Positions 1 through 11,478 of a stretch of DNA of 49,189 bases are shown here, in pieces (within the stretch, counting starts at the first letter, position 1; every line of letters begins with the position of its first letter). The position numbers were made by a program, and so were the translations under genes. The stretch comes from Saccoglossus kowalevskii (taxonomy: Eukaryota > Hemichordata > Enteropneusta > Harrimaniidae): NCBI RefSeq assembly GCF_000003605.2, contig NW_003109100.1, forward strand, positions 289,712-338,900. The letters run 5' to 3'. The notes under the pieces were generated by a model, which was not told the DNA's origin, ran no database searches, and saw only the letters and a list, made by a program, of their open reading frames with translations.

Positions 1-840
1 CTAGGACAATGTACAAACCTAATTAGTTTGGGGTAAAAATCTGTTCATATTAATTCCCTAATAAGCATAATAATTCATAATTTTTTGGTTCTAATCACAT
101 TTCAATTAAACTTGGAGACATAGATTTTCTGTTACATTGTGCAGACCTCATTAGTTTTACACTCAAATCTGGTCATATTAATTTTCTGATTTGCATAATT
201 AGTTTTCAGCTAAGTAATTTCGAATTATATTTAATGTGTCTCCAATACTCTCAGCACATGGGAGTTCTTTCTAAGCTTTCTTTGATTGTTTGGTTTGGTA
301 CTGCGTCTCCTTCAAATGCCCCTTGCAATGCGGCTTGCCATATGGTCTGGTGAATAAATAACGAATGGAATGGTTGGTATAGTGTAATTGGCGCTGGTGC
401 GCGCAAAATTTAATTCTCATATATGGAAAATTTGCGTTTCGCAAAACTCAGTAAAAAGAAGAACAACAACAAAAAACAGACATTAATGTGGATAATATGT
501 ATATTAACAGAAAAGTGTATTACATGTTAAACGCGGTAATGGGAGAGTGACCAACACGCCCCCATCCGAGCCCTGCTGTAAATCGGTTGATAAGAACTTG
601 GCTCACTTCTCACTGTTTACCTCACATGGTGTTTCTTTTCTTTTGTTTGACTTGTTCACGAAGTTAGAAAGCTATAAGTCTAAACTTCGTAAAACAGTCA
701 CTGAGGTGTTAAATATGATGGCGATGGAAGTTCACGGTCGATAAGCACGTAGTTCAACTGTAAGACTGATTGCGCTAATCAATGTGCTAAATGGACAGCC
801 AATGACCTGTGAAAACAAACGGTTTATCTGGGGTCGATAC
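1..840. other. upstream flank of ALYREF, no gene seen
   Basis: No coding region could be supported here; the short open frame around 547-744 matches no family I know. Two diverged direct copies of one sequence start near 11 and 140, about 129 bp apart. Both read roughly GT(A/G)CA(A/G)ACCT(A/C)ATTAG and are followed by an ATCTG(T/G)TCATATTAATT block, suggesting an old tandem duplication or an eroded repeat. In human, ANAPC11 lies divergently upstream of ALYREF; no ANAPC11 RING-type sequence is visible on the minus strand here. Confidence 0.5.
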
Positions 841-956
841 GAGGGGGCAGTGTCATAACCGTCATGCACTGCTACTAGACCGCCATTTTATTTTCATTCG
901 GCGTCCTCGTGTGTATTTTTCTCTCTCCTCTGCGAACATCCGAAAGTACAACAACC
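841..956 (+). promoter_or_regulatory. ALYREF: ALYREF proximal promoter and 5' UTR (inferred)
   Basis: A GC-richer stretch immediately precedes the ALYREF start codon. It holds a CCGCCATTTT motif at 880-889, resembling the YY1 core (GCCAT) that often sits near the transcription start of animal housekeeping genes. A pyrimidine-rich run (TTTTTCTCTCTCCTCTGC, near 916-933) follows and could be a TOP-like leader. No TATA box is evident. The transcription start is inferred from motif placement, not seen directly. Confidence 0.4.
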
Positions 957-3900
957 ATGGGCGATAAAATTGATATGAGCCTTGACGACATCATTAAGTT
1001 GAACAAACCTACCGGGAGAGGCAGAGGACGCGGTGGTCGGGGAGGTGGTTCACGAGGCGGAGCACGGCAGTTTCGTGGGGGACGCGGTGCTGGAGGTCGC
1101 GGTGGGCCAGTAAGAAGAACTCAACAAAGGGGAGCGGGCAGAAACAGACCAACACCTTATTCTAGGGTGAGTAACACTACTACAGAGCAATGTGAAATTT
1201 TTTTCGCGCTATTATCGAGGTGAAATCATTCCTCGAGGTCATTTTCAAGCACACCTTTGTTTTGAAAAAATGGATAGTTTTATTCTATTTGACGCGTGGT
1301 TGACGTTAGGATAGGGATTCTGCTTCCGTCAGCGCTTGTGGAAATGACCCACCTGTGATATTTCTATTCACTTCAAATATTTACTTCATTACACACGATT
1401 GTCTGTATGGAATGTAATTTTAGATTGGGGGTTTTGTACGCTACCATTGTCTTTAAATGAATACCGAGTACAGGTCATTTGAATAAAGCAATGCAAAGTA
1501 TTGAAGTATCTATTGATGACCTCTTTTAAACTGGACATTTTTAGTGAAACTATGTTGCATTACTCAAATCCTTATTGTGTTGCATGTATTGGCTTGTCAT
1601 CAATGCAAATCTCTGGTTGTTATTAGTACTTCAAATGCACAGTAGTTGACCTATTTTCCCAATTTTAATTACTGAATCGCTTTTTTTTTTCTCCCCAGCC
1701 GAAGGAACTTCCAGACTCGTGGGAACATGACATGTTTGATGGCGGCGTTGGGCTTGGTGTTGGTGGGAGAGCTCTGATATCCAGAGATGGACAATCACAA
1801 CAAGGAAAACTACTAGTGTCAAATTTAGATTTTGGAGTATCTGATGCTGATATACAGGTATGTCACTAAGGCACACCCTGAAATGTAGATGGTATTGGAG
1901 ACTTTCTCTATATTACACATTACAATGCGTTTTTCAACAAATCTCGCACAAGTTTCTTTAGCTGTAAACAGATGAGGATAAAATATTGAGTGTATCAGCT
2001 GATCAAAAGACTTTTTATGAACAACCAACCAATCTCGTAATTAATATATATTCTCCTGTTGGACTGCACACAGTTCTCATAAATTGTACATAAAAAGTGA
2101 CTGTCCCTTGACTGACCCACATTCATCTGTTTATAGATCATAGTATTTTCTGTATTAGAATCTTGTATAAACCAAAAATTGCATGTACTGTGAGCTGGAT
2201 CATTAAACTATGACTGGACACATCTTACTTTTAGTGGAGCAATTATGGTGGTATTTTGTTACAGGATAAAAAAGAAGAAATTAAGAAGAACATGGTGTCA
2301 AACGAGTGTGGCTGATATTGTAGAAGTAGAATCATTGGTTTTTGCATGAGGCATGAAATAAATGCATCTTGTATATCTTCATCTTTTTCATCGTTTTTTC
2401 TCTTTAGGAGTTATTTGCTGACTTTGGCAATCTTAAAAGGGCAGCAGTGCACTATGACCGGTCAGGAAGAAGTTTGGGAACAGCAGATGTAATATTTGAG
2501 AAGAAAAATGATGCTATAAAAGCCATGAAACAGTATAACAATGTGCCTTTAGATGGTGAGTGTCACGAATTAGCTTATAAAATCTACCTGTTGTGTAAAT
2601 GATAAATGCATCTTTATTTGTAGTAGAAAACTGTGCATGATTATTCATAATCAGATTGAGGGATGAGAAGTTGTGCTTTGAGGTATAATAGGTTGCCTTT
2701 AGATCGAAAGATTACTTGTCGTCTTCTTCCCTTACTAAAAAGTAAGTGAAAATTTTATACCACAGGCATTCGTTTAATTTGAATTGAATTTGTGCATTAT
2801 GTATGTATGTGTTATGTATGTTATTCATTCAAATTTTTGTTTTTTATGATTTTTGCAAATTATTTTCAAAAATTGCTATTGGTTTGAATTCCTTAGGGAA
2901 ACACTGAGGGTTCCATTTGTGAAAAAAATACTGAATATATTGCCCAGGGTTCTCCCAAGGCCAATATACAGTAGGGATTCCCAACAGTTAAATTTTGGAT
3001 GAACAATAGAACAGATTTAGTACAACAATAAATACAGTAGATACTGTATGCAATTTTTCAGAGGAGAAACACTGTATTGCCATACAGTGTTATTAGACAA
3101 TTAGTGAATATCTAATTCTAATTTTAATTGTGTTACTGTTCATTGGGCTAAATCAAGTTTTCTTGTTTTTTAGGTCGAGCGATGAATATTCAACTTGTGA
3201 CGTCGGCAACAGAGGTTGAACAGTTCCAGAGACGGCCGTCGACAGGACGAGGAGCTAGTGGCGGAGGTGGTGGGTTCGTAGGGTGAGTAAAGTTTGCATT
3301 TGAAATACTACTGTATTTCCTCTATACTGTACATCAGAAATATAGAACAATTATGCTGCATTTCCAAGATGGCAGAAGATTTTACAATTTATGTTTTACC
3401 AATTTGTTCAGTGTGGTATCCATAAATAAGGCAGTTGGATCAGAATAATGTTTGAAAATAAGATTGAGAAATTCAAAAAAATACTGGCTCAGACGATACA
3501 AAGTCGTGTTGGTAGACACTCAATACAATTCTCTTATTAATGCCAAGATATTGCCATCGACGAGTTACATACCTGTTTGTAATATTATACTTTTTAATTT
3601 AGAACAAGGAGGGGCAGTTCTAGAGGTGGCCAGAGGGGGCGAAGGAGAGGCGGAGCTCCAGGACGAGGGGGTCGTGGTGGCGGTGGTGGTGGTGGCGGTT
3701 CACGCAAAGTTGTCACAGCTGAAGAACTTGACGCACAGTTAGACGCTTATAATGCAAAGGTAAGGGATTCCTCTTAGTTTACACAAGGCCAGTCCTACAC
3801 TCGGATACTTTTTCAACCCTGAGCCACCAAAAATCAACTGGTCGAAATATACACCTCTGTATATGCATGAATGAAACACTAATTGTTTGTATGTTTTTAA

Positions 3901-4052
3901 TTTCTCAAAAATTACAAAATTAAAAATGTACAAATATTTAATGGTTGGTACAGTCTGTACTCGCATATTACATTAATCACATTTTCTTCAATATTATACA
4001 TGAAATTAACTGATTGTATTTTTTCCTTTTTCTTCAGATGGACATTGACTAA
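957..4052 (+). CDS. ALYREF: Aly/REF export factor (THO complex subunit 4)
   Basis: Nuclear mRNA export adaptor of the TREX complex; it binds UAP56/DDX39B and hands mRNA to NXF1. Coding exons are 957-1166, 1699-1857, 2408-2555, 3174-3282, 3603-3759 and 4038-4052; all introns are GT-AG and the joined frame gives 265 aa (human is about 257). Residues 1-18 ([17 protein letters not shown]) are the N-terminal UAP56-binding motif, and about 20-65 is an RGG-rich RNA/NXF1-binding arm. One RRM spans about 107-184, with RNP2 at LLVSNL (108-113) and RNP1 around SLGTADVIF (145-153). A second RG-rich arm follows (about 190-245), then the C-terminal motif [17 protein letters not shown]. The final exon encodes only MDID plus stop. 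The start was chosen because the conserved motif begins at this Met; an in-frame upstream extension from 909 lacks family similarity. The first gene of a conserved trio (see findings). Confidence 0.97.
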
Positions 4053-5443
4053 TGACAAAATCCTGCCAAGAATAGTCTTCACCATCCCTTGTAAAATATG
4101 TTTGTCTATACAAAGCTTTGATCTAAGTTTTAAAAAAGTGACCAATTAAACAGTCATTTTCTTTTTACTACTTTATATATTACTCTTGTATTGTATTATT
4201 TTATCACTATGCTTTTAAACAATCAAATGCCTATTGTCAGTCTTGTTTTGGGCTTGAACAAATCTTTCTAACAAGTATGGTCAGAGTGTACTTTAATTTT
4301 TGACGATTTTGAACAAAATTTGGTTGTGATTTTGTTGGAAATTCAGGGCTAAAAACTTTTCGTTGGCATGGTTCAAGACTTTATATTTTTCTGCCAAGGA
4401 AACGTTCAAAATTTCTTGCCATGGAAATGTCAACTCGTATAGCACTCTGCTGCCCAGTTTAAATGTAATCTTTTTTGTAGGAACATCAAGACGAACTTAA
4501 AATGACAAGCGCAATAAATGGTTCTGTGTGCAGTGATTTACAGGAACAACTGTAAAGAACTTTTATTCTAATGTAGTGCATTTGATAAATTGGTTTAAAA
4601 AATCGTTCCTTTCATTACTGCTTAATGGCAGTTTGTACTGTTCAACTGCCATCCATTGTTGATATTTAATTTTTTCATGATTTTTTTTTTAAGTGGCATA
4701 CTGTTGTAAATCAATATTAGTTTGTGTTTTCAGGGTTTTTATGAACACTGACTCAATTGGGTCTGATGGCTGCATTTGGAAATTTTCTCCAGAATCATGG
4801 TTCTTTCGCATTGCTGTAGATTATGTGTGAATTTATCAGATCTAACAACTTGTAGTTTCCTCTCGTTTTGTATTGAACAAAGGAATTATCATCAGATATC
4901 GTTGAGGGCATAAATGAGAAACTATACTTGTGCAGAACATATTATATCGTTATAATTATTAGTTGCTACAACTTCTGCTCTGTAAAGTTATTTAATATAT
5001 TTATCAGTTTTCATTAAAGTGTTGTCTACTTTCTATCAAATGGAACTTGTGCATTAGGCTTAGAAGTGGAGTCTGTTTATTTTCAGGACCAACAACCTAT
5101 TTTTGTATGTAGGCATTTTGACGTTTTAGCATTTATGAGCATCCGTATAAAATGTGCTCAATTTTCACTCAAGACAAAAAAGTTTCCTGCTAGCCCATAA
5201 TTTGTTAGATTCATTGCTTGTATCGCGCTTTGGAAAAAGTTTCAGCCAGGCAGTGCTGAAATTGGAATTTGTATAATTGGCTGGCCCTCTACCCCTTCAA
5301 AGTTTTTTCGTAAGTGTATTGTAAGATGTTTTTAAGAGTCTCCAGCACTTGCTGCTAGTTTTATTTTAGACCTATATTAAAAGTTTCATGGTTTTTCAAA
5401 TATTGTTCTAGTGTCTTATTATAGAAATATTGGTAAAGTAAGG
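4053..5443 (+). other. ALYREF 3' UTR and downstream DNA
   Basis: AT-rich DNA after the ALYREF stop with no credible coding frame. Candidate polyadenylation signals are ATTAAA near 4145, AATAAA near 4512 and ATTAAA near 5013; the last is followed closely by a GT-rich stretch, the usual arrangement for a cleavage site. Which is used cannot be told without transcript data. Confidence 0.5.
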
Positions 5444-5636
5444 TACTGTAAAAGAGTTAATTATTCACTGGGTTTTAATTTCGCTGACTGGAAAATGCGC
5501 TAAATTAAAACCCAGTGAATATGTAAAATTTAGCACAGAACACATTATCTAAATGATAAAACCGTGAATTTAAAACCCACTGAATATGCCTGAAATGGTA
5601 AATCAGTGAAATTTAAACCCAGTGAAAATTACAGTA
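5444..5636. mobile_element. MITE with TACTGTAA-type termini
   Basis: A 193-bp block starting TACTGTAAAAG and ending TTACAGTA. Inside, the segment TTCACTGGGTTTTAATTT at the left is matched exactly in inverted orientation at about 5502-5520. Two further diverged copies of the CCCA(C/G)TGAA-with-TTTAAA block follow to the right end. If TA is taken as the duplicated target, the termini are CTGTAA, as in Tc1/mariner-type MITEs. No coding capacity. Related termini recur at 24222-24394 and 34030-34193. Confidence 0.65.
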
Positions 5637-7198
5637 TTTTGAAATTACTTTTGGCGATGCCAAATAAGTAAATGCATTCAATATGGCTTAAATTTATAAA
5701 ACGTGTATAGCTGGAAAACCGTTTCGATGGACCAAAAATTTATTTTCCAGCTGTCTGTGTACTCTGTGCGTTCATTTAGTACAAAGGTGATTTTTACCTC
5801 TGTATTACCCGGTTTTAAAATTGTTCTTTTTCCATGCACCTGTTTAGAATATTGGAAATATTTTATGTGGCACTTGACATATGAAAGTGTATTGCATATA
5901 CCAAGTTTGATTTTCACAAGATATCTTGGAATATGTTGCAAACATTTGTGTGGACTCGGCTGCTTTCAGCATCTTGATGCTATCGTATGTAAAAGTGATG
6001 TTGAAAAAGCAGTTGTAATTGAGTAGAAAGATGTAAAACATTCCCTTGCTCAATCAACTGTCTATACTGTAATACTAATATTTGAGTTGATGTGAAGCTA
6101 CTGTCTGATTGGCCCAACTGTGAGGTGTTAGGAAGCCAATCAGAGCAGCTTATCTGTTTTTTTAGTATTAAATTTTGCTCTGTATATATGCTTGTACTTT
6201 TATTTCTCTGTTTTTTAATTTTATATATATGTTGTATGAGAACACATAACGTGTGTTGTCCAAAATCTTACAGTGAAATAGTAATCCTGAAAAAGCATTT
6301 ATAATTTTGTACTTTGGTAGAATTAAATTAACAATTATAAAGTGTAAAAAAAAAAAAAAAATGACTACAATGCATGCTGGATACCAAGAGGAAAAAAATG
6401 CATGCAACTGTTAGTAAAATACAAGGAAAATGAAAGTGCTGCCAAGCACACAGTGGAAAAGAATTGTACTGTTTCAAGTACCCCTCTGCCCATGATTTCA
6501 ATTGTTTGACCCCTTGACTTTAATTTAGTAGTCAATACTTCTTTTTAATTTGTTGTTGTGATTGATATTTATCTAGAAAATGTATATCATTACTGGTACT
6601 GAGAATGCACCAGACTTTAATTAGCATATGTCGATAAGTAAAAATAAATTTTATTGAATTTTTTAGTTGATTTTTCGAATGTTTGGGTGAACATGTGATG
6701 TACATGTTCTGGTATGCTGCAACAAAATTTGTATGGCTATATGGCGAGACAACTGTTCTTCTCAATATACGTTTATGCTTGAATTGGGCTGTCCCTCATT
6801 TCCAAACCGTTAATAGCCCATTGAAGGAAATGATAGTAATTGTGGCTAATATGCACACACAAAAACGAGAAAAAATTGCAGATAAAAGCTTTCTAACCAT
6901 TCTCCTAAATATAATCGGCTAAGTCAATAATCAACATAGCTCCATAATTTGTCAACATTCAAACCGTATTCATTTATGCATTATTCAAGCGTGGCTTTTC
7001 TGTAAAATGTGTTCTTTGGCGACTAAGTGCTTTTGACTTCACAGCGAGAAAAAAAATATAAAATTATAAAGCATTACCGTAATCATAAAATACTATGCCA
7101 AATTCAATTGTTAGTATTTTGAAAAGAAAAAGTATTAGACAATACGAAGTGTGAAACACGTGGGCATGATTTATTCCCGGTTTATCGTTCTTTTCATT
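5637..7198. other. intergenic DNA, no gene seen
   Basis: AT-rich sequence. The two overlapping opposite-strand frames at about 5678-6026 show no recognisable domain. A short inverted repeat (AGCTGGAAAA at about 5709 against TTTTCCAGCT near 5742) and a 15-17 nt A-run near 6346 are the only structures noticed. Confidence 0.5.
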
Positions 7199-7540
7199 CG
7201 CGCCCTCTAGCGATGAAAAGTTCCGTGACGTAAATGGGTAAAATAGAAGGCCGCTCACAACGAAGGTATTTGTAGTTGTCAATAAAAATAATGTTTGCGA
7301 AAAATTTGGTATATTCTAAATGACCAACGACGTCGTGTTTGTACGACATTACGTCATTTTGACATCACATTATTATCTCGCTGCTAGAGGGCGCTACATT
7401 TAGGGCAGGTATATTGTATGTGAATGTGGCCGAACAGTTGACATGCATATTTGAATACTTGCAATTATTTCCTAAAATAATATTTAAAAAAAAAGTTTCG
7501 ACAAACTTCACCATAACGTAAATGTGACGTAAATGGGCGA
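7199..7540. promoter_or_regulatory. paired CTCF-like motifs with ACGT-rich core
   Basis: CGCGCCCTCTAGCG at 7199-7212 is the reverse complement of a CTCF-type core (CGCTAGAGGGCGCG), and CTGCTAGAGGGCGCTA at 7381-7396 is the same core in forward orientation. The pair is divergent and about 180 bp apart. Between and just after them lie several ACGT cores: GTGACGTAAATGGG at about 7224 and again at about 7523, GACGTCGTG near 7330 and TTACGTCATTTT near 7350, resembling CREB/ATF half-sites. The motif match is visible; binding and function are inference. The block could instead be a degraded repeat with such termini. Confidence 0.3.
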
Positions 7541-8389
7541 CTGGAAGACAGTTCACAGAATCGTTATTGTTTTCAGAAGAAACCAAACAGAGTTGTTTGA
7601 ATGGAAGCCAGGGGATCACTTGTATTATTTATATAGGGGAATGCGAGTTACCAACTTTTGGTGAAAATCACGGCCCGGGAGACCAGATCCCTTAAAAAAA
7701 CATCCTTTGAAACAAATTTGCAAAAAAAGTACACTATTTCAAAATCATGCTAAGAGGGCTCTACCTTTGCAACAGGTTTATATATTTCTTTGGGTAGCTT
7801 TGTAGCCATACACAGAATTACTAGTAGTTATTCGGGGTTTATAGCAAAATTACGCATATTTTTACAGCGGCATTATTTACGGCTGCGATACCGTACATTA
7901 GTCTGCAGTGACTGGAAAATCTTTTTCATCGCCGAAGAATATTCTCTACTCAAGGGAATTTTTTTATATGCCATTGTCTGTAAATTATTTGCCAACCAAT
8001 CAATGCAATGAATGGTGCAGTTTATTCGGCGCTAAATATACAAGATTTCATATAGTAATAGCACGCCTTCGAGATACCTATGTCATGAATTTGTTTTTGC
8101 GTATCTGTTGACCGACTTAATTAGCTGATTATTAGCTGAATTGCTGTGTTATGTCTGTCATCGTTTAGGTCTATTTGAAGTTTTGGACGGAACTTGGCTC
8201 AGTGATTTGGAACTAATTACCAGATAACCGCCGCTTTTTAGACTACTCATTCTGACACTTTATATCCATAGTTATTAATGTAGTGAACGATTAATCAAAA
8301 GATATGACGTATTCAGTACTTAGTGTGATTGGCTTTATGATTGAAGGTTACGCCCTAGAGTCTTTTTACTGCTTTGTAATTGGTTAGAG
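7541..8389. other. intergenic DNA, no gene seen
   Basis: No supported gene, RNA or repeat. Two overlapping short frames at about 7790-8111 look like chance openings. Confidence 0.5.
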
Positions 8390-8890
8390 TTTTGAAAATG
8401 AAAAAAGAGAGTTTGAGTTGGTCTTGGGGAGCACAGCACGATAGACGCAGTAGAGAGAGGGCAGTCCTGGAGAGTCGAGAGTCCAGTCCAGGGGCGAGCC
8501 TTGAGGCAGTCCAGGCTTGGGCGAGTCTTGGTTCAGCCTTGTGAGAGTCTTGGGGACTTTTCCCCAGGGCGCTGTGTCTTATAGAGTGCTCCAAAAGATC
8601 GACTAAGACGAGAGTTGAAATGTATTTCGTTGTGTGTGCCTTATTTGACTGTAAAGTTAAAGTGACTTTCCCGATCCCGTACCTCAAGGGGACGAGATAT
8701 AGAGACGAGACGAGTTTCCCCCCTGGCAAGTGTGGAGAACCCGAGAGTAGAGAGATTTTCCCCCTGATACGTATATCAAATAACTCTCTCGCTAACCCTG
8801 TATTTGCGACAGAAGTGCATGCATGTTTTCCATTTCCCAAGGATGGGCATATAAGACCGTGTCTATAATTACTTGATAATAAATGGGTTA
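8390..8890. other. compositionally distinct GC/purine-rich block, possibly LTR-derived
   Basis: About 500 bp clearly richer in G and C than its surroundings. It has many GAGAG/GAGTC and CAGTCC(A/T)GG repeats, a CATATAAG TATA-like motif near 8849 and an AATAAA near 8880. A long minus-strand frame (161 aa, 8355-8840) is open here but is low-complexity and resembles no known protein. GC/GA-rich leaders with a polyadenylation signal are typical of LTR-retrotransposon ends, but I could not find paired LTRs or a target duplication, so the identity is open. Confidence 0.2.
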
Positions 8891-10478
8891 TGTTGTAATA
8901 TTTATTGAAGTTGTGTTGATCAAATACAAATTTTATTTAATTTTATTTGATTTGACTAATTATAATCGTTGATTGATTGATCGAATCTTTGACTCAAAGT
9001 TTGCGCTTTGTCTTTTAGTTTATCTCCAAACCAGTTCAGCGGCAATTGATTGACCAGTCCTGCATCGATGGCTATAATGTCCGCCCTCAACAATGCTCAT
9101 TAAAATAAGACGTCGTTGAAAGTCTGGACAGATACAAGAATGGATGGTGGTTGTACATTAATTTGATAGGTATTGTAAGCATCAAACATAATACGTGATA
9201 ACTAATTGTTTCCACATCAGCTTTCCAAGGCCCAATAAGAACAAAAGACAAATTGAGAAAAATAATAAGCACCGTGACACAAGAAAAAAAAAACACCGAA
9301 CACGTAATCGCTGAAGTAATACATATATAATAAAAAAAATATGTATAGGTCAAAGGTTGACGAATGAAATTCATCATACACAACTCCAATGGCTGCTCTT
9401 AATGGCAATGTTAAAAACTGTTCAAGTTCTGTTTTCTTCATCAATCATGATGTTAATAGGGTTATATCGACACCTTTCCGAACGCAAACTCTGTAGTTGA
9501 TTCACACCGTGACTGCACGACATTTCTCATCTTTTATCAGAACACGACACTTTCTGAACAGAAGTGCACGTTGCGTCGTCAAATCATCATTTTTAGAAAT
9601 CTTCAGATTTTTGCTTAACCTCACTCTTCCGTTTCATTGTATCACGTTTCGTCTGGTTTCGTGTAAACTTCACTATAATAATACTGTCCTACAAAACATC
9701 TAGTCCAAAATGACCGAGCCATGTGTTTATCCGTAGTACTAAGCGATTAGTCGGTTCTTGTGTACCTGTCCGGAAAATTTCATGACAATACGTCACTAAC
9801 AATCAATGAAAATCATTCATGAAATGACTGTTTCCATGACAACTTCATACACACCTTTTTTCGCAATTCAATCACCATTTTCAAAGGCAACGTCTTCATA
9901 AAATTTAATGAGGATCCATCCTTATTGTTTTTAAGCTATAAATTCATGAAAAATCATTTTTGATTTAATCACCGTGACGGATTCGTTTTAAGGTGACAGA
10001 AAATCTTTAGATATCGATTTTTTGGGCTTATATTTGCGAATAGACTGCTTATAGTACTGCCATACAAAGTCATATGTATAAAAAATGAATAGCGGTTTAT
10101 TTTAAGTTTTGAGAAACACGTGATATCACTGTATGTTAATTACGGAATTAATACGCGGGACTACAAGTATAAAAACTGTTCAATTTGAAAAAAAGATCAT
10201 TGCGTGTTTTGCCAAAATCGAAATAATTAAACAATGTGTCTGACACTACATTTTGAAAAAAAAATGGATACGGACCTATTTTTAATGATATGGCAGTTTC
10301 AGTAATTTGCGTTTTGCTACTGCATGGGCGATATGACGTGTTAGCACGTGTTCACTTAGACCCCCTCTCACCACGTGAAGCTGTAAAATGGCCAAGCTCA
10401 TTAAAATTTCATTAAAATTCATCTATAAACGATTGCAGACAGAAAAACAAACGTACGCTCCAGAACAACACGACTTGT
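8891..10478. other. intergenic DNA, no gene seen
   Basis: AT-rich; the opposite-strand frames at 9087-9444 and the + frame at 9497-9703 have no recognisable features. Confidence 0.5.
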
Positions 10479-10585
<107 letters not shown>

Positions 10586-11400
10586 GGAATTCAAAGCTTT
10601 CAGTATTCAGTATCTTTACTACAGTTCATTGTCAAATTGATGGATGATGTACTTTGCGTGTGAGTCATCTTTTTAGCGGTCTCAGTCGATTCACACACAG
10701 GTCACTAAAAGTGTAAGTACTGAATGAATCATACTTTGTGGGTTCTGATTAAGCTGACTAAGGGGCTGACCATACAAACTCTGGTGGGGTGTACAATTCC
10801 AACATTTCATTTTGACCAAATGCTTTTGATTTTTTTAATAAATACATTTTTCGGTAATTTTCCCTTTCCCTTTGTTTTCAAAACTGTCCCCGTGCAGAGT
10901 CATTAAATCGAAATTTACCCCCCCCCCCCGTAATTGTTAAAGGGACAAATTCTTCGCCGTATGTCATTTAGATCCCAAGACAGAATCGCGACATCAGTAT
11001 TATTATTGGCATTTAAATCATCATGAAAGCCGTTCATAATTATTTTCAGACTTAGGCAAAAAATATATGTGTATATACAAAGTCATATGCGAAACAGAGC
11101 TTGGTTAGCATGTTTGTGTAAAAAGGAAATAAAACTGCTACAAAGTTCTGCGTGCGTATATGTGTACCGCATACCCAACTTCCGTAAAACACCCAATCTC
11201 TGCCATTATCATTCCGCGAATGGGAAATAGTACGATTGTCGTGCACTGTAAATGTTAATAATTATTCAAATAAAAAGGTATCTACAGCTATAGTTTGAAA
11301 AAAGAATGCAATGTGTAGACAAATTAATCCCCACAATACTGGAAAAGTCACTCTTTCGATTTCTTGAGATGTTTTTTATCCACCTCATTTAGTGATCAGG
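10586..11400. other. intergenic DNA with poly-C tract
   Basis: No gene supported. A 12-nt C homopolymer lies at 10918-10929. Confidence 0.5.
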
Positions 11401-11476
11401 TCATTCTGCCCGGATCTACAAGTTCCGCCATATTGATGAAAACGTGATTTCCGCGTTTGGTACTGGTCTAACGAGG
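11401..11476 (+). promoter_or_regulatory. candidate non-coding first exon/promoter for the Rho GDI gene
   Basis: The Rho GDI start codon at 20530 lies 21 bp after an apparent splice acceptor (TTTATTTCAG ending at 20508), so at least one untranslated first exon must lie upstream. This stretch has a CCGCCATATTG motif (11425-11435, YY1-like, as in front of ALYREF), locally raised CpG content and a possible donor, ACGAG/GTAGGT, near 11475. Assignment to the Rho GDI gene is inference; other upstream sites are possible. Confidence 0.2.
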
Positions 11477-11478
11477 TA

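Noticed and set aside
909-956. Upstream in-frame extension of ALYREF
   Set aside because: The conserved family N-terminus starts at Met 957; the extra residues look like translated 5' UTR.
5678-6053. Overlapping frames on both strands downstream of ALYREF
   Set aside because: No domains, AT-rich codon use, and mutual overlap; probably chance openings in 3' UTR or intergenic DNA.
8355-8840. 161-codon minus frame as a gene
   Set aside because: Coincides with a GC-rich repeat-like block; sequence resembles no protein family.
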